This document shows positions 48,197 through 56,230 of a DNA stretch of 64,000 bases, in pieces. The notes beneath the pieces are model-generated. The model made no database searches and was not told the DNA's origin. It was given only the letters and a program-made list of their open reading frames with translations. Origin of the DNA: an endosymbiont of Galathealinum brachiosum (GTDB taxonomy: Bacteria; Pseudomonadota; Gammaproteobacteria; SZUA-229); assembly GCA_003349885.1 (NCBI GenBank), contig QFXC01000003.1, positions 1 through 64,000 on the forward strand, read 5' to 3'. The stretch's first letter is position 1; each line of letters starts with the position of its first letter. Both the position numbers and the translations under genes were made by a program.

Positions 48197-48995
48197 AGCA
48201 TTAATATCACTGGTTGGGGCAGGTCCCGGCGATCCGGATTTATTAACACTTAAAGCTTACAAATTAATACAGCAGGCTGATGTAGTTGTTTATGACCGGC
48301 TGGTTTCTGAGGAAATTCAACAGCTCATACCTCATGGTGTAAAAAAAATATATGTCGGTAAAGCATCCGGCAAACATCATATGAATCAGGATGAAATTAA
48401 TACATTACTGGTTACCCTGGCAAAAAAAGATAGAAAGGTTGTGCGATTAAAAGGCGGTGATCCATTTATCTTTGGTCGTGGCAGTGAAGAAGCGGCTTAT
48501 CTGGTTAAACATGATATAGATTTTGAATATGTGCCGGGTATAACGGCAGCATCTGCCTGCAGTGCCTATGCAGGCATTCCATTAACTCATCGGGGTGTAG
48601 CATCCAGTGTTCGGTTAATTACCGGGCATTGTCGTGCAGATAAACCGCTTGATTTGAACTGGAAAAGTCTGGCAGATGAAGATACGACGCTGGTATTTTA
48701 TATGGGGCTTGCGAGTTTGCCCCAGTTAAGAGAAAGATTAATAGAAGCGGGATTACCTGCATCTACACCTGCAGCGGCAGTAGAAAATGGCACTAAAGAT
48801 GTGCAACGACGTTGTCTTTCAACATTGGATAATTTACCATCTGATGTTATTAAAATGTCTATTTGTTCTCCAGCTTTAATTATTATCGGTAAAGTTGTCG
48901 ATTTTGCTGAAACATTAGACTGGTTTTCCCCCATTCAAGATAGAGATAAAGAAGAATTAGATGTTAAAACCAGGCAATATATCGCTGACGCTTAG
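48183..48995 (+). CDS. nirE: Uroporphyrinogen-III C-methyltransferase (NirE/CobA)
   Basis: The enzyme makes precorrin-2 from uroporphyrinogen III with two S-adenosylmethionine; precorrin-2 is the start of haem d1 synthesis. The 270 residues show LVGAGPGDPDLLTLKAYKL, VVYDRLVS, LKGGDPFIFGRGSEEA and the VPGITAASACSAYAGIPLTHRG motif. Overlaps with the cupredoxin gene (14 bases) and nirC (35 bases) place it inside the nir operon, which supports NirE over a general siroheme enzyme. It has only the methyltransferase domain, not the CysG dehydrogenase/chelatase part. Confidence 0.95.
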   Translation: MLNSKALISLVGAGPGDPDLLTLKAYKLIQQADVVVYDRLVSEEIQQLIPHGVKKIYVGKASGKHHMNQDEINTLLVTLAKKDRKVVRLKGGDPFIFGRGSEEAAYLVKHDIDFEYVPGITAASACSAYAGIPLTHRGVASSVRLITGHCRADKPLDLNWKSLADEDTTLVFYMGLASLPQLRERLIEAGLPASTPAAAVENGTKDVQRRCLSTLDNLPSDVIKMSICSPALIIIGKVVDFAETLDWFSPIQDRDKEELDVKTRQYIADA

Positions 48996-49293
48996 TTTTT
49001 TCGTAACAGTGTTTTTTTCATCAGCTGCTATTGCTGATTCATTAAGTAATCGTCAATTAGAGCTTAAACATCTGATTAAGCATGATTGCGGCTCCTGTCA
49101 TGGTATGACATTAAATGGTGGGCTGGGCCCGTCACTTCAAACTCATTCTCTAAAAGATAAACCCGATGAATTTCTTTTTATTACGATTAAAGAAGGTCGC
49201 CCCGGTACTCCTATGCCACCGTGGAAAAACCTGTTATCAGATGATGATATAAATATGATTATTAAGTTATTACGTAAAGGTAATAGTAAATAA
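48961..49293 (+). CDS. nirC: Cytochrome c NirC
   Basis: A small periplasmic monohaem cytochrome c of 110 residues. The signal peptide ends near AAIAD. The haem site is CGSCH (Cys43, Cys46, His47) and the probable Met ligand is Met83 in PGTPMPPW. NirC can donate electrons to NirS or take part in the last steps of haem d1 formation. It overlaps nirE by 35 bases. Confidence 0.9.
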   Translation: MLKPGNISLTLSFFVTVFFSSAAIADSLSNRQLELKHLIKHDCGSCHGMTLNGGLGPSLQTHSLKDKPDEFLFITIKEGRPGTPMPPWKNLLSDDDINMIIKLLRKGNSK

Positions 49294-49305
49294 TTATCCA
49301 GTTTG

Positions 49306-49321
49306 TCATCCCTGAATGACG
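49306..49321. repeat. Short fragment related to repeat family 2
   Basis: GTCATCCCTGAATGAC resembles the tip of the family 2 arms (GTCATCCCCGAACG) and is partly self-complementary. It sits in the nirC-nirF gap. It is too short to be sure. Confidence 0.3.
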
Positions 49322-49347
49322 AGCAACTTAACTAAACAGAAGATGTT

Positions 49348-50511
49348 ATGAAAAAAATACTCCCTCTAATACCACTATTATTCTTAACAGCCTGCTCTAC
49401 GCAAAATCTGCGTGGTACTGGTGATATGGGGCTCATTATAGAGCGAGCCATAGGACAGGTTCAGCTTGTCGAGCACTCGGGTAATACGTCACTGGCGACT
49501 ATAAAAGGTTTAGGTGATTTATCTCATGCTTCAATCGTGTATTCACGTGATGAACGTTATGGTTATGTCTTCGGCAGAGATGGTGGTTTAACTAAAATAG
49601 ACATACTTGAGCAAAAAATTGTTAAACGGGTTATGCAATCTGGAAACAGTATTGGTGGAGCCATATCACAGGACGGTAAACTGATAGCCGTTTCAAATTA
49701 CAAGCCCGGCGGTGTGAAAATTTTTAATTCAGATAGTCTGGAGCTGGTTGCAGATATTCCAGCTATTTATGCCGAAGGTAAGCAGTCTAAAACAGTTGGT
49801 TTAATAGATGCGCCTGGCCAGATATTTGCGTTTGGTTTGTATGATGCTGGAGAAATATGGGTTGTTGATATGAAAGATATCAAATCACCTGTTATTACTA
49901 AATTTAAAGATGTGGGTTCATTACCTTATGATGGTTTAGTTACACCGGATGGTCGATATTATATTGCAGGTTTATTTGGAGAAGATGGTCTGGCTATGCT
50001 GGATTTATGGCATCTTGAGAAAGGTGTGACCCGAATAATGAATCACTATGGTAAAGGTAAGACAAAATTACCAGTTTATAAAATGCCACACCTGGAAGGC
50101 TGGGCTAAGGCTGGTGATAAAATATTGCTGCCTGCCGTGGGGCAGCATGAAGTGTTAGTGATGGATCAGAACTGGAAACAGGTAAAAGCTATTCCGGTTC
50201 ATGGTCAGCCGATCTTTGTTATGTCTCGACCTGATCATAAACAAATGTGGGTTAATTTCGCACATCCCAGAAATGACACGATTCAGGTTATTGATACCGA
50301 AACACTGAAAATAATTAAAACTTTAAAACCGGGAAAAGCAGTACTACATATGGAGTTTAGCCCCAGAGGGGAGCATGTGTGGATGTCAGTAAGAGATGAA
50401 AACCGGGTGGATGTGGTTGATACTGAAACATTTGAAGTGGTTAAAAGTTTAAAAGCGGATAAACCCAGTGGCATATTCTTTACTAATCGTGCCCATAAGA
50501 TTGGGCTGTAG
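49348..50511 (+). CDS. nirF: Haem d1 biosynthesis protein NirF
   Basis: NirF is a periplasmic propeller protein without haem c, needed late in haem d1 synthesis; it resembles the d1 domain of NirS. The 387 residues start with a lipoprotein signal whose lipobox is LTAC (Cys16). Propeller signatures include ASIVYSRDERYGYVFGRDGG, AISQDGKLIAVSNYKPGG, LPYDGLVTPDGRYYIAGLFGEDG and MEFSPRGEHVWMSVRD. It lacks a CXXCH. It lies between nirC and a small membrane gene 5 bases on. Confidence 0.96.
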   Translation: MKKILPLIPLLFLTACSTQNLRGTGDMGLIIERAIGQVQLVEHSGNTSLATIKGLGDLSHASIVYSRDERYGYVFGRDGGLTKIDILEQKIVKRVMQSGNSIGGAISQDGKLIAVSNYKPGGVKIFNSDSLELVADIPAIYAEGKQSKTVGLIDAPGQIFAFGLYDAGEIWVVDMKDIKSPVITKFKDVGSLPYDGLVTPDGRYYIAGLFGEDGLAMLDLWHLEKGVTRIMNHYGKGKTKLPVYKMPHLEGWAKAGDKILLPAVGQHEVLVMDQNWKQVKAIPVHGQPIFVMSRPDHKQMWVNFAHPRNDTIQVIDTETLKIIKTLKPGKAVLHMEFSPRGEHVWMSVRDENRVDVVDTETFEVVKSLKADKPSGIFFTNRAHKIGL

Positions 50512-50516
50512 ATATT

Positions 50517-50930
50517 ATGATTAGTATTAAAGCGCTTTTAATCAGTGTGACTGCAATGATCTTTCTGGGTCTGACATTTGAACTGATATTTTTGTTTATA
50601 GATATTGGCTATAACATCCTGATGAAAAGTTATCCGGTGACTAAATCGGTCAGGCAACCTCTTTATTACCTGTTGATCTTTTCAGGCCTGTTTATTGTTA
50701 TGTTTACCGGCGGTTTCCTGACTTCAATGTATGCAAAAAGATATGTAATTGCACATTCAGTGGTTGCTGCCACTATTGTTTGTGGCATTGCGCTTTATGC
50801 TACCAGCAGTGGTTATGATTTTACCTTACTGAGTGTTTTGTTCATCATCATTGGAATTGCTTTTACGTTATATGGAAATGTAGTTTACAAACGAAACAAT
50901 GAAGAGCGTTCGGCTGAAGATATAAGGTAG
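50517..50930 (+). CDS. Uncharacterised membrane protein in the nir operon (4 TM)
   Basis: The 137 residues form four hydrophobic helices with a basic/acidic C-terminal tail (YKRNNEERSAEDIR). It starts 5 bases after the nirF stop codon, so it is cotranscribed with nirF. It matches none of the standard nir genes that I know (nirM, C, F, D, L, G, H, J, E, N) and no motif for metal or haem binding is evident. It may be a membrane partner of NirF or of the NirT branch. Confidence 0.7.
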   Translation: MISIKALLISVTAMIFLGLTFELIFLFIDIGYNILMKSYPVTKSVRQPLYYLLIFSGLFIVMFTGGFLTSMYAKRYVIAHSVVAATIVCGIALYATSSGYDFTLLSVLFIIIGIAFTLYGNVVYKRNNEERSAEDIR

Positions 50931-51026
50931 TTACTAAATTTGCAGATGCTTCTTTTAAATGTAATGTATCAGCCTGTCCAGGTTATTACTCATCTGTAGA
51001 AACAGGTGTTTAGGGCTTATATCACC

Positions 51027-51069
51027 TTGATATAGATCAAAATATGATATATATCATAAAACTCATAAT
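51027..51069 (+). promoter_or_regulatory. nirD promoter with FNR/DNR box
   Basis: TTGATATAGATCAA (51027-51040) is a perfect FNR/DNR palindrome. CATAAT at 51064-51069 (five of six bases) gives a start near 51076, with the box at about -42.5. Between them lies TATGATATATATCATA (51043-51058), a perfect 16-bp dyad of unknown use. Confidence 0.7.
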
Positions 51070-51134
51070 ATCGTTATAAATCATAAGTTTATGACCAAAT
51101 AATTCGAAAATAATATCATTTCACATCGTTCAAC

Positions 51135-51148
51135 TTGTCTTAAGTCAA
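51135..51148 (+). promoter_or_regulatory. Second FNR/DNR-like box upstream of nirD
   Basis: TTGTCTTAAGTCAA matches TTGAC-N4-GTCAA with one mismatch and is centred 74 bases before the nirD ATG. The -10 sequence expected for a class II site is weak, so it may be an auxiliary site. Confidence 0.45.
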
Positions 51149-51215
51149 GGTTTAATTCCATGAAAACTGTAATTTTAAAGTCCATTGAAAACAGTTTCAG
51201 GGGATAAGTAACGTC

Positions 51216-51725
51216 ATGGCACTCGATCAAATCTATGATCACGAAGAAATGCGCAAAATCGAACTCACTCAGCGTCTATTAAATGAGTTTCAGCATAACT
51301 TTCCTGTGACAAGTACTCCTTATGCAGATATCGCTGAGCGATTGAATGTTGATGAATCAACTATCCTTGAGTTACTCAAAGAGCTGGATGAAAAAAGCAT
51401 ATTAAGCAGAGTCGGCCCCGTTTTTCGTCCAAACAGGGTTGGTGTAAGTACGCTGGCTGCGATGGCGGTACCAGAGCATAAATTAGAACACATTGCTGAT
51501 ATTATAAGTTCATATCCGGCAGTTAATCATAATTATGAAAGAGAGCACCATTTTAATTTGTGGTTTGTTGTTACGGCTGAGAATCAGATGATTTTAGATA
51601 AAACACTCGAAGATATGGAGCTCAAAACGGATATACGTATTATGTCATTACCCATGGAAAAAGATTACCACATTGATCTTGGTTTCCCTTTAAAACTGGT
51701 TAAAGGAGGCCGTAGTCATGATTAA
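51216..51725 (+). CDS. nirD: Sirohaem decarboxylase subunit NirD (AsnC/Lrp-like)
   Basis: NirD, NirL, NirG and NirH together decarboxylate sirohaem to 12,18-didecarboxysirohaem in haem d1 synthesis. The 169 residues have an AsnC-type winged helix (YADIAERLNVDESTILELLKEL) and a RAM-like domain with the motif VNHNYEREHHFNLWFVV of the NirD/NirG type. It is the first gene of the nirDLGHJ unit, 285 bases after the preceding gene, behind FNR/DNR boxes. Its stop overlaps nirL by 8 bases. Confidence 0.93.
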   Translation: MALDQIYDHEEMRKIELTQRLLNEFQHNFPVTSTPYADIAERLNVDESTILELLKELDEKSILSRVGPVFRPNRVGVSTLAAMAVPEHKLEHIADIISSYPAVNHNYEREHHFNLWFVVTAENQMILDKTLEDMELKTDIRIMSLPMEKDYHIDLGFPLKLVKGGRSHD

Positions 51726-52233
51726 TGAAAGACGCCTGATCTCTGTTTTACAAAAAGGCTTACCACTTGTCTCTCATCCATATGAATCTATTGCCAGAGA
51801 AATAAACAGTACAGAAGATGAGGTTATAAATTATATTCAACTGATGCAGAACAAGGGTGATATAAAACGCTTTGGTCTGGTTGTTCGACATCGAAAGCTT
51901 GGATATAAAGCCAATGCGATGGTGGTATGGGATATTCCCGAGCAACGTGTTGATGCACTGGGACAATGTTTTGGTCAATTTGATTTTGTGACACTGAGTT
52001 ACCGTCGTCCCCGACATTTACCTGACTGGCCGTATAATCTATTTTGTATGATCCATGGGCAGGATAAAAAAGATGTTATGAATAATCTGTCATTGATGAT
52101 TCAAAGTTGTGAAGTTCAGGATGTAAATCATGAGCTGTTGTTCAGTACTCGCTGTTTCAAGCAACGAGGTGCAATTTATATTCACTGTAATGATGATGAA
52201 GATGAAACTAAAACTGACAAGGTAGCTGTTTAG
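51718..52233 (+). CDS. nirL: Sirohaem decarboxylase subunit NirL
   Basis: The 171 residues have the winged-helix start (ERRLISVLQKGLPLVSHPYESIAREI) and the NirL/NirH-type motif SYRRPRHLPDWPYNLFCMIHG, where basic and His residues bind sirohaem carboxylates. The C-terminus ends in an acidic tail (CNDDEDETKTDK). GGAGG at 51706-51710 is well placed for the ATG at 51718. It overlaps nirD by 8 bases and shares its stop with the nirG start. NirL versus NirH is assigned by position. Confidence 0.9.
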   Translation: MINERRLISVLQKGLPLVSHPYESIAREINSTEDEVINYIQLMQNKGDIKRFGLVVRHRKLGYKANAMVVWDIPEQRVDALGQCFGQFDFVTLSYRRPRHLPDWPYNLFCMIHGQDKKDVMNNLSLMIQSCEVQDVNHELLFSTRCFKQRGAIYIHCNDDEDETKTDKVAV

Positions 52234-52682
52234 TGAATCTGCACGAGCACGACAGGATAATAATTAACCAGTTACAGGGAGGTTTTCCTATTTGTGAAAA
52301 CCCATGGGGTGAGCTTGAAAAAACACTGGATATACCTGCCGATGAAATCATAACGCGTGTAGAACGCATGAAATCAGAAGGTTTGCTGAGTCGTTTTGGT
52401 CCCATGTATCATGCTGAAAAAATGGGAGGTGGATTGACCCTCGCAGCGATGAAAGTCAATAAGCAGCGCTATGATGAAGTGACAGAAATAGTGAATAGCT
52501 TTGCTGAAGTTGCACATAATTATGAACGTGAGCATGAATTAAGTATGTGGTTTGTTATTGCTACTGAAACACCGGAACAAATTCAACAGGTGATTGAAAA
52601 GATAGAACAAAAAACGGGTATTAGAGTATATAATATGCCTAAAAAGCAGGAATTTTTTCTTAATCTTAAGTTTGAGATTTGA
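52233..52682 (+). CDS. nirG: Sirohaem decarboxylase subunit NirG
   Basis: The 149 residues parallel NirD: IINQLQGGFPICENPWGELEKTL, SEGLLSRFGPMYHAEKMGG and VAHNYEREHELSMWFVIATE. The start is GTG at 52233, whose first base is the last base of the nirL TAG stop, so translation is coupled. NirG and NirD form the pair that lacks the RRPRHLPDWPYNLF motif. Confidence 0.9.
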   Translation: MNLHEHDRIIINQLQGGFPICENPWGELEKTLDIPADEIITRVERMKSEGLLSRFGPMYHAEKMGGGLTLAAMKVNKQRYDEVTEIVNSFAEVAHNYEREHELSMWFVIATETPEQIQQVIEKIEQKTGIRVYNMPKKQEFFLNLKFEI

Positions 52683-52684
52683 AT

Positions 52685-53188
52685 ATGTTAGCAGCTCAAC
52701 AAAACATAACTAAATATATTCTTGATGATGTAGATAGAAAAATAATATCGGCTACTCAGTCTGGTTTGCCATTAACACTTCACCCGTATCATGATGTTGC
52801 TGAACAGATCGGACTGGATGTTAAAACCGTTATTACACGTATGCAAAACATGACAGACCTGGGGATTATTCGTCGCACAGGTGTTGTACCCAATCATTAT
52901 AAATTAGGCTTTAGATCAAATGGCATGAGTGTCTGGCAAGTGCCAGAAGAAAAGATTACGCAATTAGGTGAAAAAATAGGTTCGCTTGATTTTGTTAGCC
53001 ACTGTTATCAACGCCCGCAATTTCTTCCTGAGTGGCCATACAACCTGTTTGCTATGGTGCATGGTACATCGCATGATGAAGTTCATGAAAAGGTTAAAAA
53101 TATTGCAGAATTATTAGCAGATGACAATATAGCTCATCAGGTTTTATTTAGTACCCGAATCCTTAAGAAAACAGGTTTAAGAATATAA
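52685..53188 (+). CDS. nirH: Sirohaem decarboxylase subunit NirH
   Basis: From the ATG at 52685 the protein has 167 residues; an in-frame TTG at 52679 inside nirG is less likely. It parallels NirL: LPLTLHPYHDVAEQIGLDVKTVITRM, GVVPNHYKLGFRSNGMSVWQVPEE and CYQRPQFLPEWPYNLFAMVHG. It starts 2 bases after the nirG stop codon. It is the second RP-type partner of the four-subunit set. Confidence 0.9.
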   Translation: MLAAQQNITKYILDDVDRKIISATQSGLPLTLHPYHDVAEQIGLDVKTVITRMQNMTDLGIIRRTGVVPNHYKLGFRSNGMSVWQVPEEKITQLGEKIGSLDFVSHCYQRPQFLPEWPYNLFAMVHGTSHDEVHEKVKNIAELLADDNIAHQVLFSTRILKKTGLRI

Positions 53189-53197
53189 GGCACCAAT

Positions 53198-54421
53198 ATG
53201 TTCAGAATGACACAATTCATGAAATCACTGGCTGAAGATACACCGTTAGGGCCAGCACGAAAACCACCTGGCCCTGTTGTTATCTGGAACCTTGTGCGAC
53301 GTTGTAATTTAACCTGCAAACATTGTTATTCTATTTCAGCTGATAAGGATTTTCCCGGAGAGTTAACCACCGAGCAGGTGTTTACTACAATGGACGATCT
53401 TAAACAGTTTAAGGTTCCCGTTTTAATTTTATCTGGTGGTGAGCCACTTTTGCGCCCGGACATTTTTGATATTTCACACCGCGCTAAAGAAATGGGTTTT
53501 TATGTAGGGTTGTCTACAAACGGTACATTAATTACAGAAGATAATATCAAACAGATAGCTGAAGTCGGATACGATTATGTCGGTATCAGTATAGATGGCA
53601 TGGAAAAGACACATGATATGTTCAGGCGTCGTGAGGGAGCATTTAAAGAATCAATGCACGGGATTGACTTGTGTAAGGAAAATGGCATTAAAGTGGGGCT
53701 GCGCTTTACCCTGACACAGGATACAGTGCATGAGTTACCTGATATTTTGAATTTAATGGATGAGAGAGATATCGATAAGTTTTATCTTTCTCATTTAAAT
53801 TATGCGGGTCGGGGTAATAAAAACCGTAAAGATGATGTATTTCATAAAATGACCCGTACGGCTATGGATTTATTATTTGATGTTTGCTGGGATCATATCC
53901 AGAGAGGCAACGAAAGAGAGTTTGTAACGGGTAATAATGATGCTGATGGCATTTACATGATGTTATGGGCTAAGAAAAATATACCCGAAATATTTGAAGG
54001 TAAAGAATCAGAGCTTATTACTCGCCTGGAAAACTGGGGAGGAAATGCGTCCGGTGTGAATATTTCAAATATTGATAATCTGGGTAATGTACATCCTGAT
54101 ACATTCTGGTGGGACTACAACCTGGGTAATGTTAAAGAAAGAAAATTTTCAGAAATATGGCAGGATACGTCTGACCCATTAATGGCTGGATTTAAGCAGG
54201 AACAAAGACCGTTAAAAGGGCGTTGTGCTGAATGTGAACATAAAGCTATATGTGGTGGTAATACGCGGGTAAGGGCTTATCAGTTGACCGGTGATCCATG
54301 GGAAGAAGATCCAGCCTGTTACTTAAGTGATGAAGAGATAGGTGTTGAATCTTCAGATAGACGAGTTGAAAATAGACCTTATGATGGGCGTTTGAAAGAT
54401 ATTAAGATTAGTCGAGCTTAG
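53198..54421 (+). CDS. nirJ: Radical SAM haem d1 biosynthesis enzyme NirJ
   Basis: NirJ removes propionate side chains from 12,18-didecarboxysirohaem to help form the keto groups of haem d1. The 407 residues have the radical SAM motif CNLTCKHC (Cys36, Cys40, Cys43), the GGEPLLRPD motif and a SPASM-like C-terminus with CAECEHKAICGG and a later Cys in EDPACYL for a second cluster. It starts 9 bases after nirH and closes the nirDLGHJ operon. Confidence 0.97.
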   Translation: MFRMTQFMKSLAEDTPLGPARKPPGPVVIWNLVRRCNLTCKHCYSISADKDFPGELTTEQVFTTMDDLKQFKVPVLILSGGEPLLRPDIFDISHRAKEMGFYVGLSTNGTLITEDNIKQIAEVGYDYVGISIDGMEKTHDMFRRREGAFKESMHGIDLCKENGIKVGLRFTLTQDTVHELPDILNLMDERDIDKFYLSHLNYAGRGNKNRKDDVFHKMTRTAMDLLFDVCWDHIQRGNEREFVTGNNDADGIYMMLWAKKNIPEIFEGKESELITRLENWGGNASGVNISNIDNLGNVHPDTFWWDYNLGNVKERKFSEIWQDTSDPLMAGFKQEQRPLKGRCAECEHKAICGGNTRVRAYQLTGDPWEEDPACYLSDEEIGVESSDRRVENRPYDGRLKDIKISRA

Positions 54422-54501
54422 TATTTTTAATTTGTAACTATCTACGATTGTATTTTCATGTAAATATTGAACAGAATTTTTGAATCGAAATAAATAGTTA
54501 T

Positions 54502-54593
54502 TTCGTCATCCCCGAACGCTTGTGTCGGGGATCCAGCGACTTTACAGGATATAAGGACACTAGATTCCCGATACAAACTTTGGGAATGACAGT
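54502..54593. repeat. Palindromic repeat family 2, complete copy between nirJ and nirN
   Basis: The left arm (TTCGTCATCCCCGAACGCTT..., from 54502) pairs with the right arm ending GGGAATGACAGTG (to 54593); each arm has its own small hairpin (CCCCGAACGCTTGTGTCGGGG on the left). It closely resembles the copies at 27454 and 3218. It lies 22 bases before the nirN start, inside the nir transcript or as its boundary. Confidence 0.7.
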
Positions 54594-54615
54594 GTTTTTA
54601 TATGAATTTTACATT

Positions 54616-56181
54616 ATGAAATTAATCACCCCCATATTCTTATTTGTTCTGACACTAACTAATATTGCTCATGCAAATGTTACACCTGAAACAAAAGAAA
54701 ACTTTAAAACCCATTGTGCAAGCTGTCATGGTGAAAACAGATTAGGTCTTATGGGGCCTGCATTATTGCCTGAAAACTTAAAACGACTAAGGCAGAAAGC
54801 TGCTCATAAAGTGATTGGAGAAGGCAGGGTAGCGACACAGATGCCTTCATTTAAAGACAAACTCGATAAAACTGAAATACAGTCACTGGTTGATTATATT
54901 TATACTCCCCTGGCAGAAATTCCGAAGTGGAATATGGATGACATATTAACCAGTCAAATTATTTATCCTGAAGTGAAAAAATTACCAGCTAAACCCGTAT
55001 GGGATGCTGATCCAATGAATATATTTCTTGTTGTTGAATTAGGCGATCATCATGTAACAGTTTTAAATGGGGATACATTTGAACCTGTTCATCGATTTGC
55101 TTCGCGTTTTGCATTACACGGCGGCCCGAAGTATTCACCGGAAGGGCGTTATGTCTATTTTGGTTCACGCGATGGCTGGATTACAAAGTATGACTTATAT
55201 AATCTGGCGGTTGTTGCTGAAATTAGAGCCGGTATTAATATGCGAAATGTTGCAGTTTCAAGTGACGGAAAACATGTGATCGCTGGAAATTATCTACCTC
55301 ATACTTTGGTGGTTTTGTCTGCTGATGATTTAACACCTGTAAAAGTCATACCCGTAAAAGATGCGGCGGGTAATAGTTCAAGAGTCAGTGCGGTATATGA
55401 TGCAGCACCACGAAAAACATTTATTGCTGCACTTAAAGATATTAAAGAAGTGTGGGAGATATCATATGAAGATAATCCGCCAATGGGATTTGGTAAGTGG
55501 ATGCATGACTACCGAGAAGGTGCGGGTGAAAATGCAAATAAATCAAAACAACGTGAAAAATTCCCTATACGAAAAATTAAAACAGAAGATTATTTAGATG
55601 ATTTCTTTTTTAATCAATCATACGAGTTAATTATTGGTTCATCTCGAGATAAAGAAGCAAAAGTTGTTGATCTGGATTTAGGTCGCACAATAAAAACACT
55701 TGATTTGCAGGGGATGCCGCATATGAGCTCAGGTATTACCTGGGAGTATGAGGGTAATACTGTTTTGGCCACGCCTAATCTTAAAGAAGGGGTAGTGACT
55801 ATAATTGATATGAAAACGTGGAAAACTATTAAACGCATTAAAACACTAGGTCCTGGTTTCTTTATGCGCAGCCATGAAAATTCAGCTTATGCCTGGGTTG
55901 ATGTGTTTTTTGGGCCAAATAAAGAAGCGGTTCATATTATTGATAAATCAACACTGGAAATTGTAAAAACATTACGACCTGCTAAAGGTAAAACGGCTGC
56001 ACACGTAGAGTTTGATAAAGATGGTGAGCATGTTTTGTTAAGCATTTGGGATATGGATGGTGAAGTTATTGTTTATGATGCGAAAACATTTAAGGAAATA
56101 AAAAGGCTGCCAATGAAGAAACCCTCAGGTAAGTACAATGTGTATAATAAAATAACCCGGTCTGCGGGTACGAGTCACTGA
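54616..56181 (+). CDS. nirN: Cytochrome cd1-like protein NirN
   Basis: NirN is a periplasmic NirS paralogue that performs the last dehydrogenation of dihydro-haem d1 and hands it to NirS. From the ATG at 54616 it has 521 residues with a signal peptide ending NIAHA. The cytochrome c site is CASCH (Cys34, Cys37, His38) and the likely d1 ligand is His168 (FALHGGP). The NirS active-site FLHDG is replaced by YLDDFFFN, while a histidine in GMPHMSSG is kept, so it should not be a nitrite reductase. No good ribosome binding site; an upstream in-frame extension would start inside the repeat. Confidence 0.95.
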   Translation: MKLITPIFLFVLTLTNIAHANVTPETKENFKTHCASCHGENRLGLMGPALLPENLKRLRQKAAHKVIGEGRVATQMPSFKDKLDKTEIQSLVDYIYTPLAEIPKWNMDDILTSQIIYPEVKKLPAKPVWDADPMNIFLVVELGDHHVTVLNGDTFEPVHRFASRFALHGGPKYSPEGRYVYFGSRDGWITKYDLYNLAVVAEIRAGINMRNVAVSSDGKHVIAGNYLPHTLVVLSADDLTPVKVIPVKDAAGNSSRVSAVYDAAPRKTFIAALKDIKEVWEISYEDNPPMGFGKWMHDYREGAGENANKSKQREKFPIRKIKTEDYLDDFFFNQSYELIIGSSRDKEAKVVDLDLGRTIKTLDLQGMPHMSSGITWEYEGNTVLATPNLKEGVVTIIDMKTWKTIKRIKTLGPGFFMRSHENSAYAWVDVFFGPNKEAVHIIDKSTLEIVKTLRPAKGKTAAHVEFDKDGEHVLLSIWDMDGEVIVYDAKTFKEIKRLPMKKPSGKYNVYNKITRSAGTSH

Positions 56182-56230
56182 ACGTTTACATTTTTTAATG
56201 GATGTTTAGATAAATCAAAGAGAGAGGGGT

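Noticed and set aside
54520-54615. N-terminal extension of nirN by 32 codons
   Set aside because: It would be translated from the palindromic repeat and would bury the signal peptide that begins at 54616.
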